Shown here piece by piece: positions 1-6,029 of a stretch of DNA of 8,397 nt. Each line of letters starts with the position of its first letter. The first letter of the stretch is position 1. A program made the translations under genes and the position numbers. Source of the stretch: CAISIP01 sp031403955 (GTDB lineage: Bacteria; Pseudomonadota; Gammaproteobacteria; Burkholderiales; Burkholderiaceae_C); contig JANNGR010000340.1 in the NCBI GenBank assembly GCA_031403955.1, positions 1 through 8,397 of the forward strand. Direction: 5' to 3'. The notes below the pieces were generated by a model. The model was not told the origin of the DNA, made no database searches, and was given only the letters and a program-made list of their open reading frames with translations.

Positions 1-364
1 GATGGGCCTGACTTACCTGTTCATCTCGCACAATCTGGCCGTGGTGCGCCATGTGAGCGACCAGGTCGGCGTGATGTATCTGGGCCGGCTGGTCGAGCTG
101 GCCGACAAGCAAGCGTTGTTCGCCAATCCGCGGCACCCGTATACCCGAATGTTGCTCGACGCCATACCCAAGATGCACGACACGGGACGCGCCCGCACGC
201 CAGTGCAGGGCGAAGTTCCCAACCCCTTGAGCCCGCCTTCGGGCTGTGCATTCAATCCGCGTTGCCCGCATGCCAACGATCGTTGCCGCGCCGAGCGGCC
301 GGTGTTGCGCGAATTCTCCGGGCTGCGGGTCGCCTGCCATGCGGTGCAAGAGGGACGGATCTGA
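1..364 (+). CDS. Oligopeptide/dipeptide ABC transporter ATP-binding protein, C-terminal part
   Basis: This is the last 120 or so residues of an ATPase that energises peptide (or nickel/glutathione-type) uptake at the inner membrane, of the DppF/OppF class. The window opens after the Walker A, signature and Walker B motifs. What remains begins with the strand leading to the switch histidine (FISHNLAVVRHVSD), followed by the usual VMYLGRLVE segment. The family-specific C-terminal extension comes next: a HPYTR motif and then a cysteine-containing FNPRCPHA...C segment, which is typical of oligopeptide/dipeptide importers and absent from most other ABC ATPases. The ATG at base 2 is almost certainly internal, because the protein has no nucleotide-binding core without upstream sequence. 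The TGA stop at 362-364 touches the left arm of the structured repeat. The transported substrate cannot be read from this fragment. Confidence 0.9.
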   Translation, partial: MGLTYLFISHNLAVVRHVSDQVGVMYLGRLVELADKQALFANPRHPYTRMLLDAIPKMHDTGRARTPVQGEVPNPLSPPSGCAFNPRCPHANDRCRAERPVLREFSGLRVACHAVQEGRI

Positions 365-591
365 GAGCGTGAGAGGCAATCGCTTGAGCCCGTGTGAGGC
401 CCCGCGAGACGCGCGATCTCCGCTTGGTAGCTTGGTCTCGCGCGGCCTCACCCTTCGGGCCGGGGTGGCCAAGGGCGCCGTGCGGCGTTGCGCCGCTTGC
501 CCATGCCTCGGCATGGGCTGCACGACGCGCCTTGCACGACACCCTTGGCCACTCCGTCGCGGGCCCAATCAATTGCCTCTCACGCTCTGAG
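361..591. repeat. Structured element with terminal inverted repeats (MITE-like or RNA-like)
   Basis: This element fills the gap between the convergent ABC transporter gene and hexR. Its ends, 364-392 and 560-588, are inverted repeats matching at 26 of 29 positions, with the outer 17 bases (AGAGCGTGAGAGGCAAT) exact. Inside are further stems: 394-410 pairs with 435-451 (16 of 17); GTGGCCAAGGG at 465-475 pairs exactly with 542-552; 482-487 pairs with 491-496 around a 3-base loop; 499-507 pairs with 510-518 around a 2-base loop. Nearly every base can be placed in a helix. I see no convincing reading frame, no clear target-site duplication and no poly-T tract. It could be a non-autonomous mobile element, a dispersed palindromic repeat or a folded RNA. 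Its position after two converging genes would also suit transcript-end protection. Confidence 0.7.
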
Positions 592-596
592 GCCGG

Positions 597-1445
597 TCAA
601 GCGTAACGCTTGCTGCGCAGGTTGTTTTTCATCTCCCTGAGCCGCGGCGCAACCGTGGCGCTGCCGATACCCAGCGCGACGCAAGTGGCCAGGATGTCGA
701 TGATCAGCAAGTGCAGCAGGCGCGACAACATCGGGCTGTAGTTGTCGAAGCCTTCCGGGTGGTCGGCCGACAGGTGGATGTGGCCGGCACCGGCCAGCGG
801 CGAACCGGTGGCGGTAATGACAATCGTCGTCGCGCCATTCTTGCGCGCAATGTCGCAGGCGTCCATCAGGTCGCGCGTGCGGCCAGAATTGGAAATCACC
901 ACCACGCAGTCACCGGGCCCGAGCAGCGAGGCACTCATGACCTGCATATGCCCGTCGCTGTAGGCGATGGCATTGACGCCGAGCCGGAAGAACTTGTGTT
1001 GTGCGTCCTGGGCCACGACGCCCGAGTTGCCGACGCCGAAAAATTCGATCCGTTTGCCGCCGCGGTAGGTCTGCACCAGCGCGCTGGCCGCTTTCTCGAA
1101 AGCGAGGGTGCTGGCGTCGTTGCGGTACTTCAGGAACGACGCCACGGTGTTATCGATGACCTTGACCATTATGTCGCCGGTCTTGTCGTCGGCGTCCACG
1201 CTGCGGTGGATGAAAGGCACGCCTTCACTGACGCTGCCGACCAGCTTGCGCTTGAAATCGGTCAGACCGTCATAACCAACACTGCGGCAAAAACGCACCA
1301 CGGTCGGTTTGCTCACATGCGCCCGGTCGGCCAACTCACTGACCGGCAGCGAAGCAAACGCGCGCGGGTCATTTAGCACCAGTTTGCCGACCCGTTGTTC
1401 CGCCGGCGCGAGAGACGGGAGAGAGGCTTTGATGCGATCGAGCAT
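597..1445 (-). CDS. hexR: HexR, RpiR-family sugar-phosphate-responsive transcriptional regulator
   Basis: This is a cytoplasmic DNA-binding regulator of central carbon metabolism. In gamma- and betaproteobacteria HexR represses zwf and Entner-Doudoroff genes and is released by 2-keto-3-deoxy-6-phosphogluconate. The 282-residue length fits the family. The N-terminal RpiR-type helix-turn-helix covers about residues 1-77, with the recognition region SKPTVVRFCRSVGY at 45-58. A SIS sugar-phosphate-binding domain follows at about 120-260, with FFGVGNSG at 135-142 and the Ser-rich phosphate loop ISNSGRT at 184-190. Neighbouring zwf and pgi support HexR over other RpiR-family members. The ATG at 1445 gives the usual HexR N-terminus (MLDRI...), although no good Shine-Dalgarno precedes it. 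The gene lies 170 bp downstream of zwf on the same strand, so read-through from zwf is possible, but palindromic repeats occupy the gap. Confidence 0.9.
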   Translation of the reverse strand: MLDRIKASLPSLAPAEQRVGKLVLNDPRAFASLPVSELADRAHVSKPTVVRFCRSVGYDGLTDFKRKLVGSVSEGVPFIHRSVDADDKTGDIMVKVIDNTVASFLKYRNDASTLAFEKAASALVQTYRGGKRIEFFGVGNSGVVAQDAQHKFFRLGVNAIAYSDGHMQVMSASLLGPGDCVVVISNSGRTRDLMDACDIARKNGATTIVITATGSPLAGAGHIHLSADHPEGFDNYSPMLSRLLHLLIIDILATCVALGIGSATVAPRLREMKNNLRSKRYA

Positions 1446-1465
1446 GGTTCGGGCTTATTTGATCA

Positions 1466-1577
1466 GTTGGGGACAGGGCTTGCGGTCTGTCCCAAAAGGT
1501 GGACTTCGGACATCCGACATCCGGTGAAGTGTGGGGACAGAGCTTGACCACTGCGTGTGGCTGCGGTCTGTCCCACA
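1466..1577. repeat. Two copies of a GGGACAG/CTGTCCC palindromic repeat (REP-like)
   Basis: The hexR-zwf gap holds two related stem-loops. Copy 1 pairs GGGACAG at 1470-1476 with CTGTCCC at 1487-1493. Copy 2 pairs the same 7-mers at 1534-1540 and 1568-1574, with a further CCAC/GTGG stem (1548-1551 with 1557-1560) in its longer loop. The copies also match as direct repeats: GGGGACAG plus a GCTT-containing segment on the left, and GCGGTCTGTCCCA on the right. Between them ACATCCG occurs twice in tandem around 1510-1522. The architecture resembles REP/BIME-type elements mobilised by RAYT (IS200-like) transposases, but no transposase lies in the window. The stems lack a U-run, so they are not classical terminators. 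Confidence 0.65.
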
Positions 1578-1580
1578 AGT

Positions 1581-1609
1581 TTTCATGCTTTCATGCTTTC
1601 ATGCTTTCA
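1581..1609. repeat. 8-bp tandem repeat (TTTCATGC), 3.6 copies
   Basis: TTTCATGC is repeated head to tail from 1581, with three full units and a partial fourth, all exact. It begins four bases after the right arm of the second palindromic repeat and ends a few bases past the zwf stop codon (TGA on the minus strand at 1616-1618). It is a simple-sequence tract outside coding DNA, so slippage in copy number would not alter a protein. No function is evident. Confidence 0.75.
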
Positions 1610-1615
1610 GGGTTT

Positions 1616-3070
1616 TCAGCATTCCTCACTCCAGCAATAACCGTCGCGGGCAATCATCGCGCTGGACGCGCTCGGACCCCAGGTGCCGCTGGCGTACACA
1701 CGCGGTCCGTGCGGGTCGTGGCTCCAGCTATCCAGGATCGGTTCCACCCAGCGCCAGGCTTGCTCCTGTTCGTCGCTGCGCACAAACAGGTTCAGGCGCC
1801 CGTCCACCACGTCCAGCAATAGGCGTTCGTAGGCACCGACCCGCTCGCCGCCAAAGCGCGTGTCGAAATCCAGGTCGAGTTGCACCGGTGCCAGAGAATG
1901 GGAATTGCGGCGGTTGTCCTGGCCTTGCGCCAGCAGATGCAACTCCAGGCCGTCCCTGGGTTGCAGGTTGATCACCAGCCGGTTGGCGGCCCCGATGTGG
2001 GAATTGAATATCGCATGCGGGGTCGGCCGGAAGTTCACCACGATACGGGCGTCGCGTCCGGCCAGCCGCTTGCCAGTTCGAATGTAGAACGGCACGCCGG
2101 CCCAGCGCCAGTTGGAGATTTCGGTGCGCAGCGCCACAAAGGTTTCGGTGTTGCTTTGCGGCGCTACGCCGGCTTCCTCGCGGTAACCCGCCACCGCGCT
2201 GCCCGCCATATTGCCGGGCCCGTATTGGCCCCGGATGACGTCGGTGGCCAGTGTCGGGCCGGTCCAGGGTTTCAGTGATCGCAGCACCTTCAGTTTTTCG
2301 TCCCGAATCGCGTCCGCGTGCGAGTTGATCGGTGGTTCCATGCCGATCGCGCACAACAGTTGCAGTGCATGGTTCTGCACCATGTCGCGCATGGCGCCGG
2401 TGGTTTCGTAAAACGCACCGCGTTTCTCCACGCCCAGTTCTTCGGCAATCGTGATTTGTATGTTGGCAATGTGTTCGCGCCGCCACAAGGGCTCAAACAG
2501 CGCGTTGCCAAAACGCAGCGCGAACAAGTTCTGCACCGCCGGTTTACCGAGGTAATGGTCGATTCTGAATACCTGTTCTTCGGCAAAAATGCGGCACACG
2601 GCGTTATTGATGGCCCGGTTGGACGCCAGGTCGTGCCCGAGCGGCTTTTCCAGCACTACCCGCGTGTTGGGTGTATTCAGGCCGACGGCCGCGAGTTGTT
2701 CACATACCGTCGTAAACAACGCTGGCGCGGTGGCCACGTACATCACCACCGTAGCGGCATTACGCGCTTGCAGGGTTGTTGCGAGCCGCTTGTAGTCATC
2801 GGGCTGTGAAAGGTCCATGCGCACAAAATGCAGCAGCGCCGCAAAACGCGTGAACTCATCCTCACTCGGGCGTTTGGCCAGTTCGACCTTGTCAAAACGG
2901 GACTGGATCAAACTGCGGTACTGGTCGTCGCTCAAGTCGTCGCGCCCGACGCCGATGATGCGACCGGCCTCGGGCAGGGTGCCGTGGCGGGACGCCTGGA
3001 ACAGCGCCGGCATCAGTTTGCGCCAGGCCAGGTCGCCGGTTCCGCCGAACATTACTAAATCAAATGACAT
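1616..3070 (-). CDS. zwf: Glucose-6-phosphate 1-dehydrogenase
   Basis: This cytoplasmic enzyme oxidises glucose 6-phosphate to 6-phosphoglucono-lactone with NAD(P)+, the entry step of the oxidative pentose phosphate and Entner-Doudoroff pathways. The 484-residue protein is full length for bacterial G6PD. The nucleotide-binding fingerprint GGTGDLA is at residues 9-15, YVATAP at 111-116 and EKPLGHD at 141-147. The substrate-binding signature RIDHYLGK is at 169-176, followed by Pro where many homologues have Glu. His234, in MVQNHALQLL, matches the catalytic base of characterised enzymes. The ATG at 3070 gives the standard N-terminus (MSFDLVMFGG), although the Shine-Dalgarno is weak. The gene is divergent from pgi across a 139-bp region and lies upstream of hexR on the same strand. 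A HexR-like palindrome overlaps its likely promoter. Confidence 0.96.
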   Translation of the reverse strand: MSFDLVMFGGTGDLAWRKLMPALFQASRHGTLPEAGRIIGVGRDDLSDDQYRSLIQSRFDKVELAKRPSEDEFTRFAALLHFVRMDLSQPDDYKRLATTLQARNAATVVMYVATAPALFTTVCEQLAAVGLNTPNTRVVLEKPLGHDLASNRAINNAVCRIFAEEQVFRIDHYLGKPAVQNLFALRFGNALFEPLWRREHIANIQITIAEELGVEKRGAFYETTGAMRDMVQNHALQLLCAIGMEPPINSHADAIRDEKLKVLRSLKPWTGPTLATDVIRGQYGPGNMAGSAVAGYREEAGVAPQSNTETFVALRTEISNWRWAGVPFYIRTGKRLAGRDARIVVNFRPTPHAIFNSHIGAANRLVINLQPRDGLELHLLAQGQDNRRNSHSLAPVQLDLDFDTRFGGERVGAYERLLLDVVDGRLNLFVRSDEQEQAWRWVEPILDSWSHDPHGPRVYASGTWGPSASSAMIARDGYCWSEEC

Positions 3071-3085
3071 GTTGATAAGGTGACG

Positions 3086-3128
3086 TGAAAGTTACATGGA
3101 ATATGACTTTGAATGTAACTTTGTTTCA
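3086..3128. promoter_or_regulatory. Candidate HexR operator region between zwf and pgi
   Basis: The core is a 15-bp near-palindrome, TGTAACTTTGTTTCA, at 3114-3128: arms TGTAAC and GTTTCA around TTT, with five of six arm positions symmetrical. This resembles the TGTAA-N5-TTACA type of site described for HexR in proteobacteria. A second pair of the same half-sites, TGAAAGTTACA, lies at 3086-3096 with tighter spacing. Together they give a perfect 10-bp inverted repeat: AAAGTTACAT at 3088-3097 and its complement at 3113-3122, separated by 15 bp. Its place between the divergent zwf and pgi genes, with hexR nearby, supports the call. That HexR binds here is inferred. Confidence 0.6.
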
Positions 3129-3136
3129 TCGATAAT
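3109..3136 (+). promoter_or_regulatory. Candidate sigma-70 promoter for pgi
   Basis: TTGAAT at 3109-3114 (4 of 6 to the -35 consensus) is followed after 16 bp by GATAAT at 3131-3136 (5 of 6 to the -10 consensus). The predicted start near 3143 leaves a leader of about 67 nt before the pgi ATG. The candidate HexR palindrome fills the spacer, so a bound repressor would block polymerase. This rests on consensus matching only. Confidence 0.4.
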
Positions 3137-3140
3137 TCAA
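3112..3140 (-). promoter_or_regulatory. Candidate sigma-70 promoter for zwf
   Basis: On the minus strand TTGAAT (3140 to 3135) is followed after 17 bp by TACATT (3117 to 3112, 4 of 6 to the -10 consensus). It predicts a start near 3105, about 35 nt before the zwf ATG. It overlaps the pgi promoter candidate almost completely, in the opposite orientation, and its spacer and -10 contain the palindrome at 3114-3128. This is a consensus match, not an experimentally supported site. Confidence 0.35.
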
Positions 3141-3209
3141 GAACGACATCCGCCACTGTTGTTTTTTGTTTCGACATAACGCGCTGCGCGCATTGGATCG
3201 AGGATTTCC

Positions 3210-4775
3210 ATGACACCTGTTCGATGTGACCACACCCCCGCCTGGAGCGCGCTGCGCGCCCTGCACGCGTCGCGGGCGGCAAGTTTTGACCTGCGCCAGG
3301 AGTTCACTCGGGACGCCGGGCGTTTTGAAGCCTTCAGTCAAAACGCCCCGCACCTATTTGCGGACCTGTCCAAGAACCTGATTGACGCCGCAATCGAACA
3401 GCAGTTGCTGGCGCTGGCGCGCCAGTGTGGCGTGGAACGGCATCGCGACGCGATGTTTAGCGGCGAGGGCATCAATCAGACCGAGCACCGCGCGGTCAAG
3501 CATTGGCTGCTCAGAAGCCCGCCGCCCGATGCGAACTTCGCTGGCGGCATGGCGCCGGACCCGGACCTGCAAGCGGTGCACGCCACACTCGACGCGATGT
3601 TGCGGTACGCGCAGCGGGTGCGCGCCGACAGCGCCATTACCGACGTCGTGAACATCGGTATCGGCGGCTCAGACCTCGGGCCGCAGATGGCGGTGCTGGC
3701 GCTCGATACCTATACCAGTTCGCAGCGGCGCATGCACTTTGTCTCGAATGTGGATGGGCATGAACTGGCCGCGACGCTGCAACGCCTGAAGCCCGAAAAC
3801 ACCCTGTTCCTGATTGCGTCCAAGACCTTCACGACGATCGAGACCATGACCAATGCGCAATCCGCCAAACGCTGGTTTGAGGCCAGTGGCGGCACCGACA
3901 TTGCGCGCCACTTCTGCGCCTTGACCACCAATGTCGCGGCGGCCAATACGTTTGGCATCAGCAGCACATTCGGGTTCTGGGATTGGGTGGGCGGACGTTA
4001 TTCGCTCTGGTCGGCGATTGGACTGCCAATCGCGATTGCCATCGGTGCCCAGGGGTTCCGCGATTTTCTGGCCGGCGCACATGTGATGGACGAACACTTT
4101 CGCAGCGCCGCGCTCGAGCGCAATTTACCGGTGCGCCTGGCGTTGATCGATGTCTGGTACCGCAACTTCCTTGGATTCACGAGCCGCGGCATCGCGCCTT
4201 ACCACAGCGCGCTGCGGCGCTGGCCGGCCTACCTGCAACAACTCGAGATGGAGAGCAACGGCAAACGCGTCGATACGCGCGGTGATGCCTTGCCGTTTGG
4301 CACGTCGCCGGTATTGTGGGGCGAGCCGGGCACCAACGGCCAGCATGCGTACTTCCAGATGTTGCACCAGGGAACCGACGTGGTTCCGGTCGAGTTTGTC
4401 GCGGTCCGATCCGCCCAACACGTTTTGCCGGGTCACCATGCGATGCTGCTGGCCAATGCACTGGCGCAGGCGCAGGCGCTGATGGCCGGCAAGGCCGACG
4501 CCGGTGGCCACCGGCATTTCCCGGGCAATCGCCCGAGTACGTTCCTGTTGCTGGATGAACTCAATCCTTCCAGTCTGGGCGCCTTGATCGCCTTGCAGGA
4601 ACACCGGGTATTTGTCAGTGGCGCGGTGTGGGGCATCAACAGCTTCGACCAGTGGGGGGTCGAGCTGGGCAAGGAACTGGCCAGGGATATCGAGCCGCGC
4701 CTGCGCACCGGTGACACGAGTGGACTGGACGGCTCCACCGCGGGCCTGCTGCGCTGGCTGCGCCTGACATCCTGA
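3210..4775 (+). CDS. pgi: Glucose-6-phosphate isomerase
   Basis: This enzyme interconverts glucose 6-phosphate and fructose 6-phosphate in the cytoplasm, serving glycolysis, gluconeogenesis and recycling of pentose phosphate products. The 521-residue protein has the two SIS domains of the family. Landmarks are the IGGSDLGP loop at 150-158, the sugar-phosphate loop SKTFTTIET at 204-212 and the GGRYS signature at 261-265. Likely catalytic residues are Glu348 (in MESNGKR), His379 (in GQHA) and Lys488 (in the FDQWGVELGK signature, 479-488). It is slightly shorter than the roughly 550-residue E. coli enzyme, with trimmed N- and C-termini. The ATG at 3210 is supported by GAGGA at 3200-3204, five bases upstream. 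It is divergent from zwf and is followed 18 nt later by the YcaQ-like gene, suggesting one transcript. Confidence 0.96.
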   Translation: MTPVRCDHTPAWSALRALHASRAASFDLRQEFTRDAGRFEAFSQNAPHLFADLSKNLIDAAIEQQLLALARQCGVERHRDAMFSGEGINQTEHRAVKHWLLRSPPPDANFAGGMAPDPDLQAVHATLDAMLRYAQRVRADSAITDVVNIGIGGSDLGPQMAVLALDTYTSSQRRMHFVSNVDGHELAATLQRLKPENTLFLIASKTFTTIETMTNAQSAKRWFEASGGTDIARHFCALTTNVAAANTFGISSTFGFWDWVGGRYSLWSAIGLPIAIAIGAQGFRDFLAGAHVMDEHFRSAALERNLPVRLALIDVWYRNFLGFTSRGIAPYHSALRRWPAYLQQLEMESNGKRVDTRGDALPFGTSPVLWGEPGTNGQHAYFQMLHQGTDVVPVEFVAVRSAQHVLPGHHAMLLANALAQAQALMAGKADAGGHRHFPGNRPSTFLLLDELNPSSLGALIALQEHRVFVSGAVWGINSFDQWGVELGKELARDIEPRLRTGDTSGLDGSTAGLLRWLRLTS

Positions 4776-4793
4776 TGCCGTCCGGGGCCGGGT

Positions 4794-6029
4794 GTGCCTG
4801 AGTTGTCGCTGACCCAGGCGCGCAATCTGCAATTGGCGGCGCAGGGTCTGTTGAGCGCGCCAGAACGAGCGGCCACGCCGGCGGCGCTACGCCGCTGCAT
4901 AACCCGCATGCGGCTGTTGCAGATCGACACCATCCATGTGGTGGCGCGCAGCCCGTATCTGGTGCTTTTTTCGCGTCTGGGTGATTACCCGATGGCGTGG
5001 CTGGACCAGGCGCTGGAGCGCGCGCAGGTATTCGAAACCTGGGCCCATGAAGCGTGTTTCGCGCCGCTGCGGGACCTGGCCTTGCACCGGGGCTACAACC
5101 GCGGCGCGCGCCGGCATTGGGGCTTGGCGCGGGCCACTGACAGCCACCTCAGGCAACGCGGCGAGCTGGATCGGCTGCTTGGCCACATCGAGAAGAATGG
5201 CGCGGTGAAGTCGTCCGACTTCGAACGTACCGATGGGCGCGCTGGCGGCTGGTGGGGCTGGAAAGACGAAAAACTCTGGCTGGAAGCATTGTTCGCGAAT
5301 GGCGAACTGATGGTGGCCCGACGCGAGAATTTTCACCGTGTGTACGATCTGGCCGAGCGTGTGTGCCCAGGTGTCGCCGGCATGCAGATACCGGATGCGG
5401 GCGACATACACGCCACATTTGTTGAACAGTCGATCGCCGCTTTGGGCATTACGCAGGCGCGCTGGATCCATGATTATTTTCGTATCAAGCCGCGCCTGAA
5501 GGACGCCGACCTGGACGCGCTGGTTGAGCTGGGCAGGCTGCATCGCCTGCGGGTACAGGGATGGTCATTGCCCGGCTACGTCCACGCCAGCCACGGCGGC
5601 CTGCTGAAGAAAGCGCTGCGCGGCGAACTGTGCGCGACCCACACCGCGTTGTTGTCGCCGTTCGATCCGCTGGTGTGGGACCGTGAACGCGCCTGCGTGA
5701 TGTTCGACTTCGATTACCGCATCGAGTGTTACACGCCTCAGGAGCGGCGTGTGTACGGTTATTTTGTGTTGCCGGTGCTGCATCGTGGTCAACTGGTCGC
5801 GCGGCTTGACGCCAAGGCGCATCGCGCCGACGGCATATTCGAGGTGAAGGCTTTGTTCCTGGAGTCAGGAGTCAAGCTCGATGACGATTTGACTGTCGCG
5901 CTGGCCCGGGCCGTTCAATCCTGCGCGGCCTGGCATGGCACGCCGGCGGTGCAGCTGAAGTGGTCAGCGCCACCACGCGCCGCCGCCGCGTTGCGCCGGG
6001 CTTTGCGGACCACCACGGAAGTATCCTGA
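4794..6029 (+). CDS. YcaQ/AlkX-type DNA glycosylase (winged-helix, HTH_42 family)
   Basis: The 411-residue product belongs to the HTH_42 (formerly DUF1006) family of winged-helix DNA glycosylases. Its members excise bulky alkylated bases and unhook interstrand crosslinks; E. coli YcaQ and Streptomyces AlkZ are the studied examples. The catalytic Q-x-D motif of the YcaQ branch is present as Q43-I-D45, the same residue numbers as I recall for E. coli. It is followed by RSPYLVLFSRLG (52-63) and the conserved ETWAHEA segment (81-87). A WWGWKDEK stretch in the middle and an SPFDPLVWDRER segment near the C-terminus also fit the family. The start is GTG at 4794, since the nearby ATG at 4775 is in another frame and stops at once. 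It lies 18 nt after pgi and overlaps the next gene by one base, so translation is probably coupled. The link to pgi is positional, not known to be functional. Confidence 0.85.
   Translation: MPELSLTQARNLQLAAQGLLSAPERAATPAALRRCITRMRLLQIDTIHVVARSPYLVLFSRLGDYPMAWLDQALERAQVFETWAHEACFAPLRDLALHRGYNRGARRHWGLARATDSHLRQRGELDRLLGHIEKNGAVKSSDFERTDGRAGGWWGWKDEKLWLEALFANGELMVARRENFHRVYDLAERVCPGVAGMQIPDAGDIHATFVEQSIAALGITQARWIHDYFRIKPRLKDADLDALVELGRLHRLRVQGWSLPGYVHASHGGLLKKALRGELCATHTALLSPFDPLVWDRERACVMFDFDYRIECYTPQERRVYGYFVLPVLHRGQLVARLDAKAHRADGIFEVKALFLESGVKLDDDLTVALARAVQSCAAWHGTPAVQLKWSAPPRAAAALRRALRTTTEVS

Noticed and set aside
361..591. Structured element considered as an ordinary bidirectional terminator
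   Set aside because: No T-run follows any stem on either strand, and the terminal inverted repeats are about 170 bp apart, much too far for a terminator hairpin.
711..1376. Long plus-strand open frame (221 codons) opposite hexR
   Set aside because: It mirrors the codon structure of hexR on the minus strand, shows no recognisable domain, and hexR has clear family motifs throughout.
1466..1609. Repeats between hexR and zwf considered as a CRISPR array
   Set aside because: Repeat units are too short, only two palindromic copies exist, and there are no regular spacers.
4125..4832. 235-codon minus-strand frame opposite the end of pgi
   Set aside because: It overlaps strongly conserved Pgi motifs, is low-complexity in composition, and is the antisense shadow expected in GC-rich coding DNA.
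4887..5543. 218-codon minus-strand frame opposite the YcaQ-like gene
   Set aside because: No recognisable motif; the opposite strand carries the YcaQ catalytic Q-x-D and family segments.
5960..6028. Upstream GTG-type start adding 23 residues to the HAD protein
   Set aside because: The extension is Arg-rich with no HAD character and lies inside the preceding gene. The ATG at 6029 has a Shine-Dalgarno at proper spacing and places motif I at the usual distance from the N-terminus.
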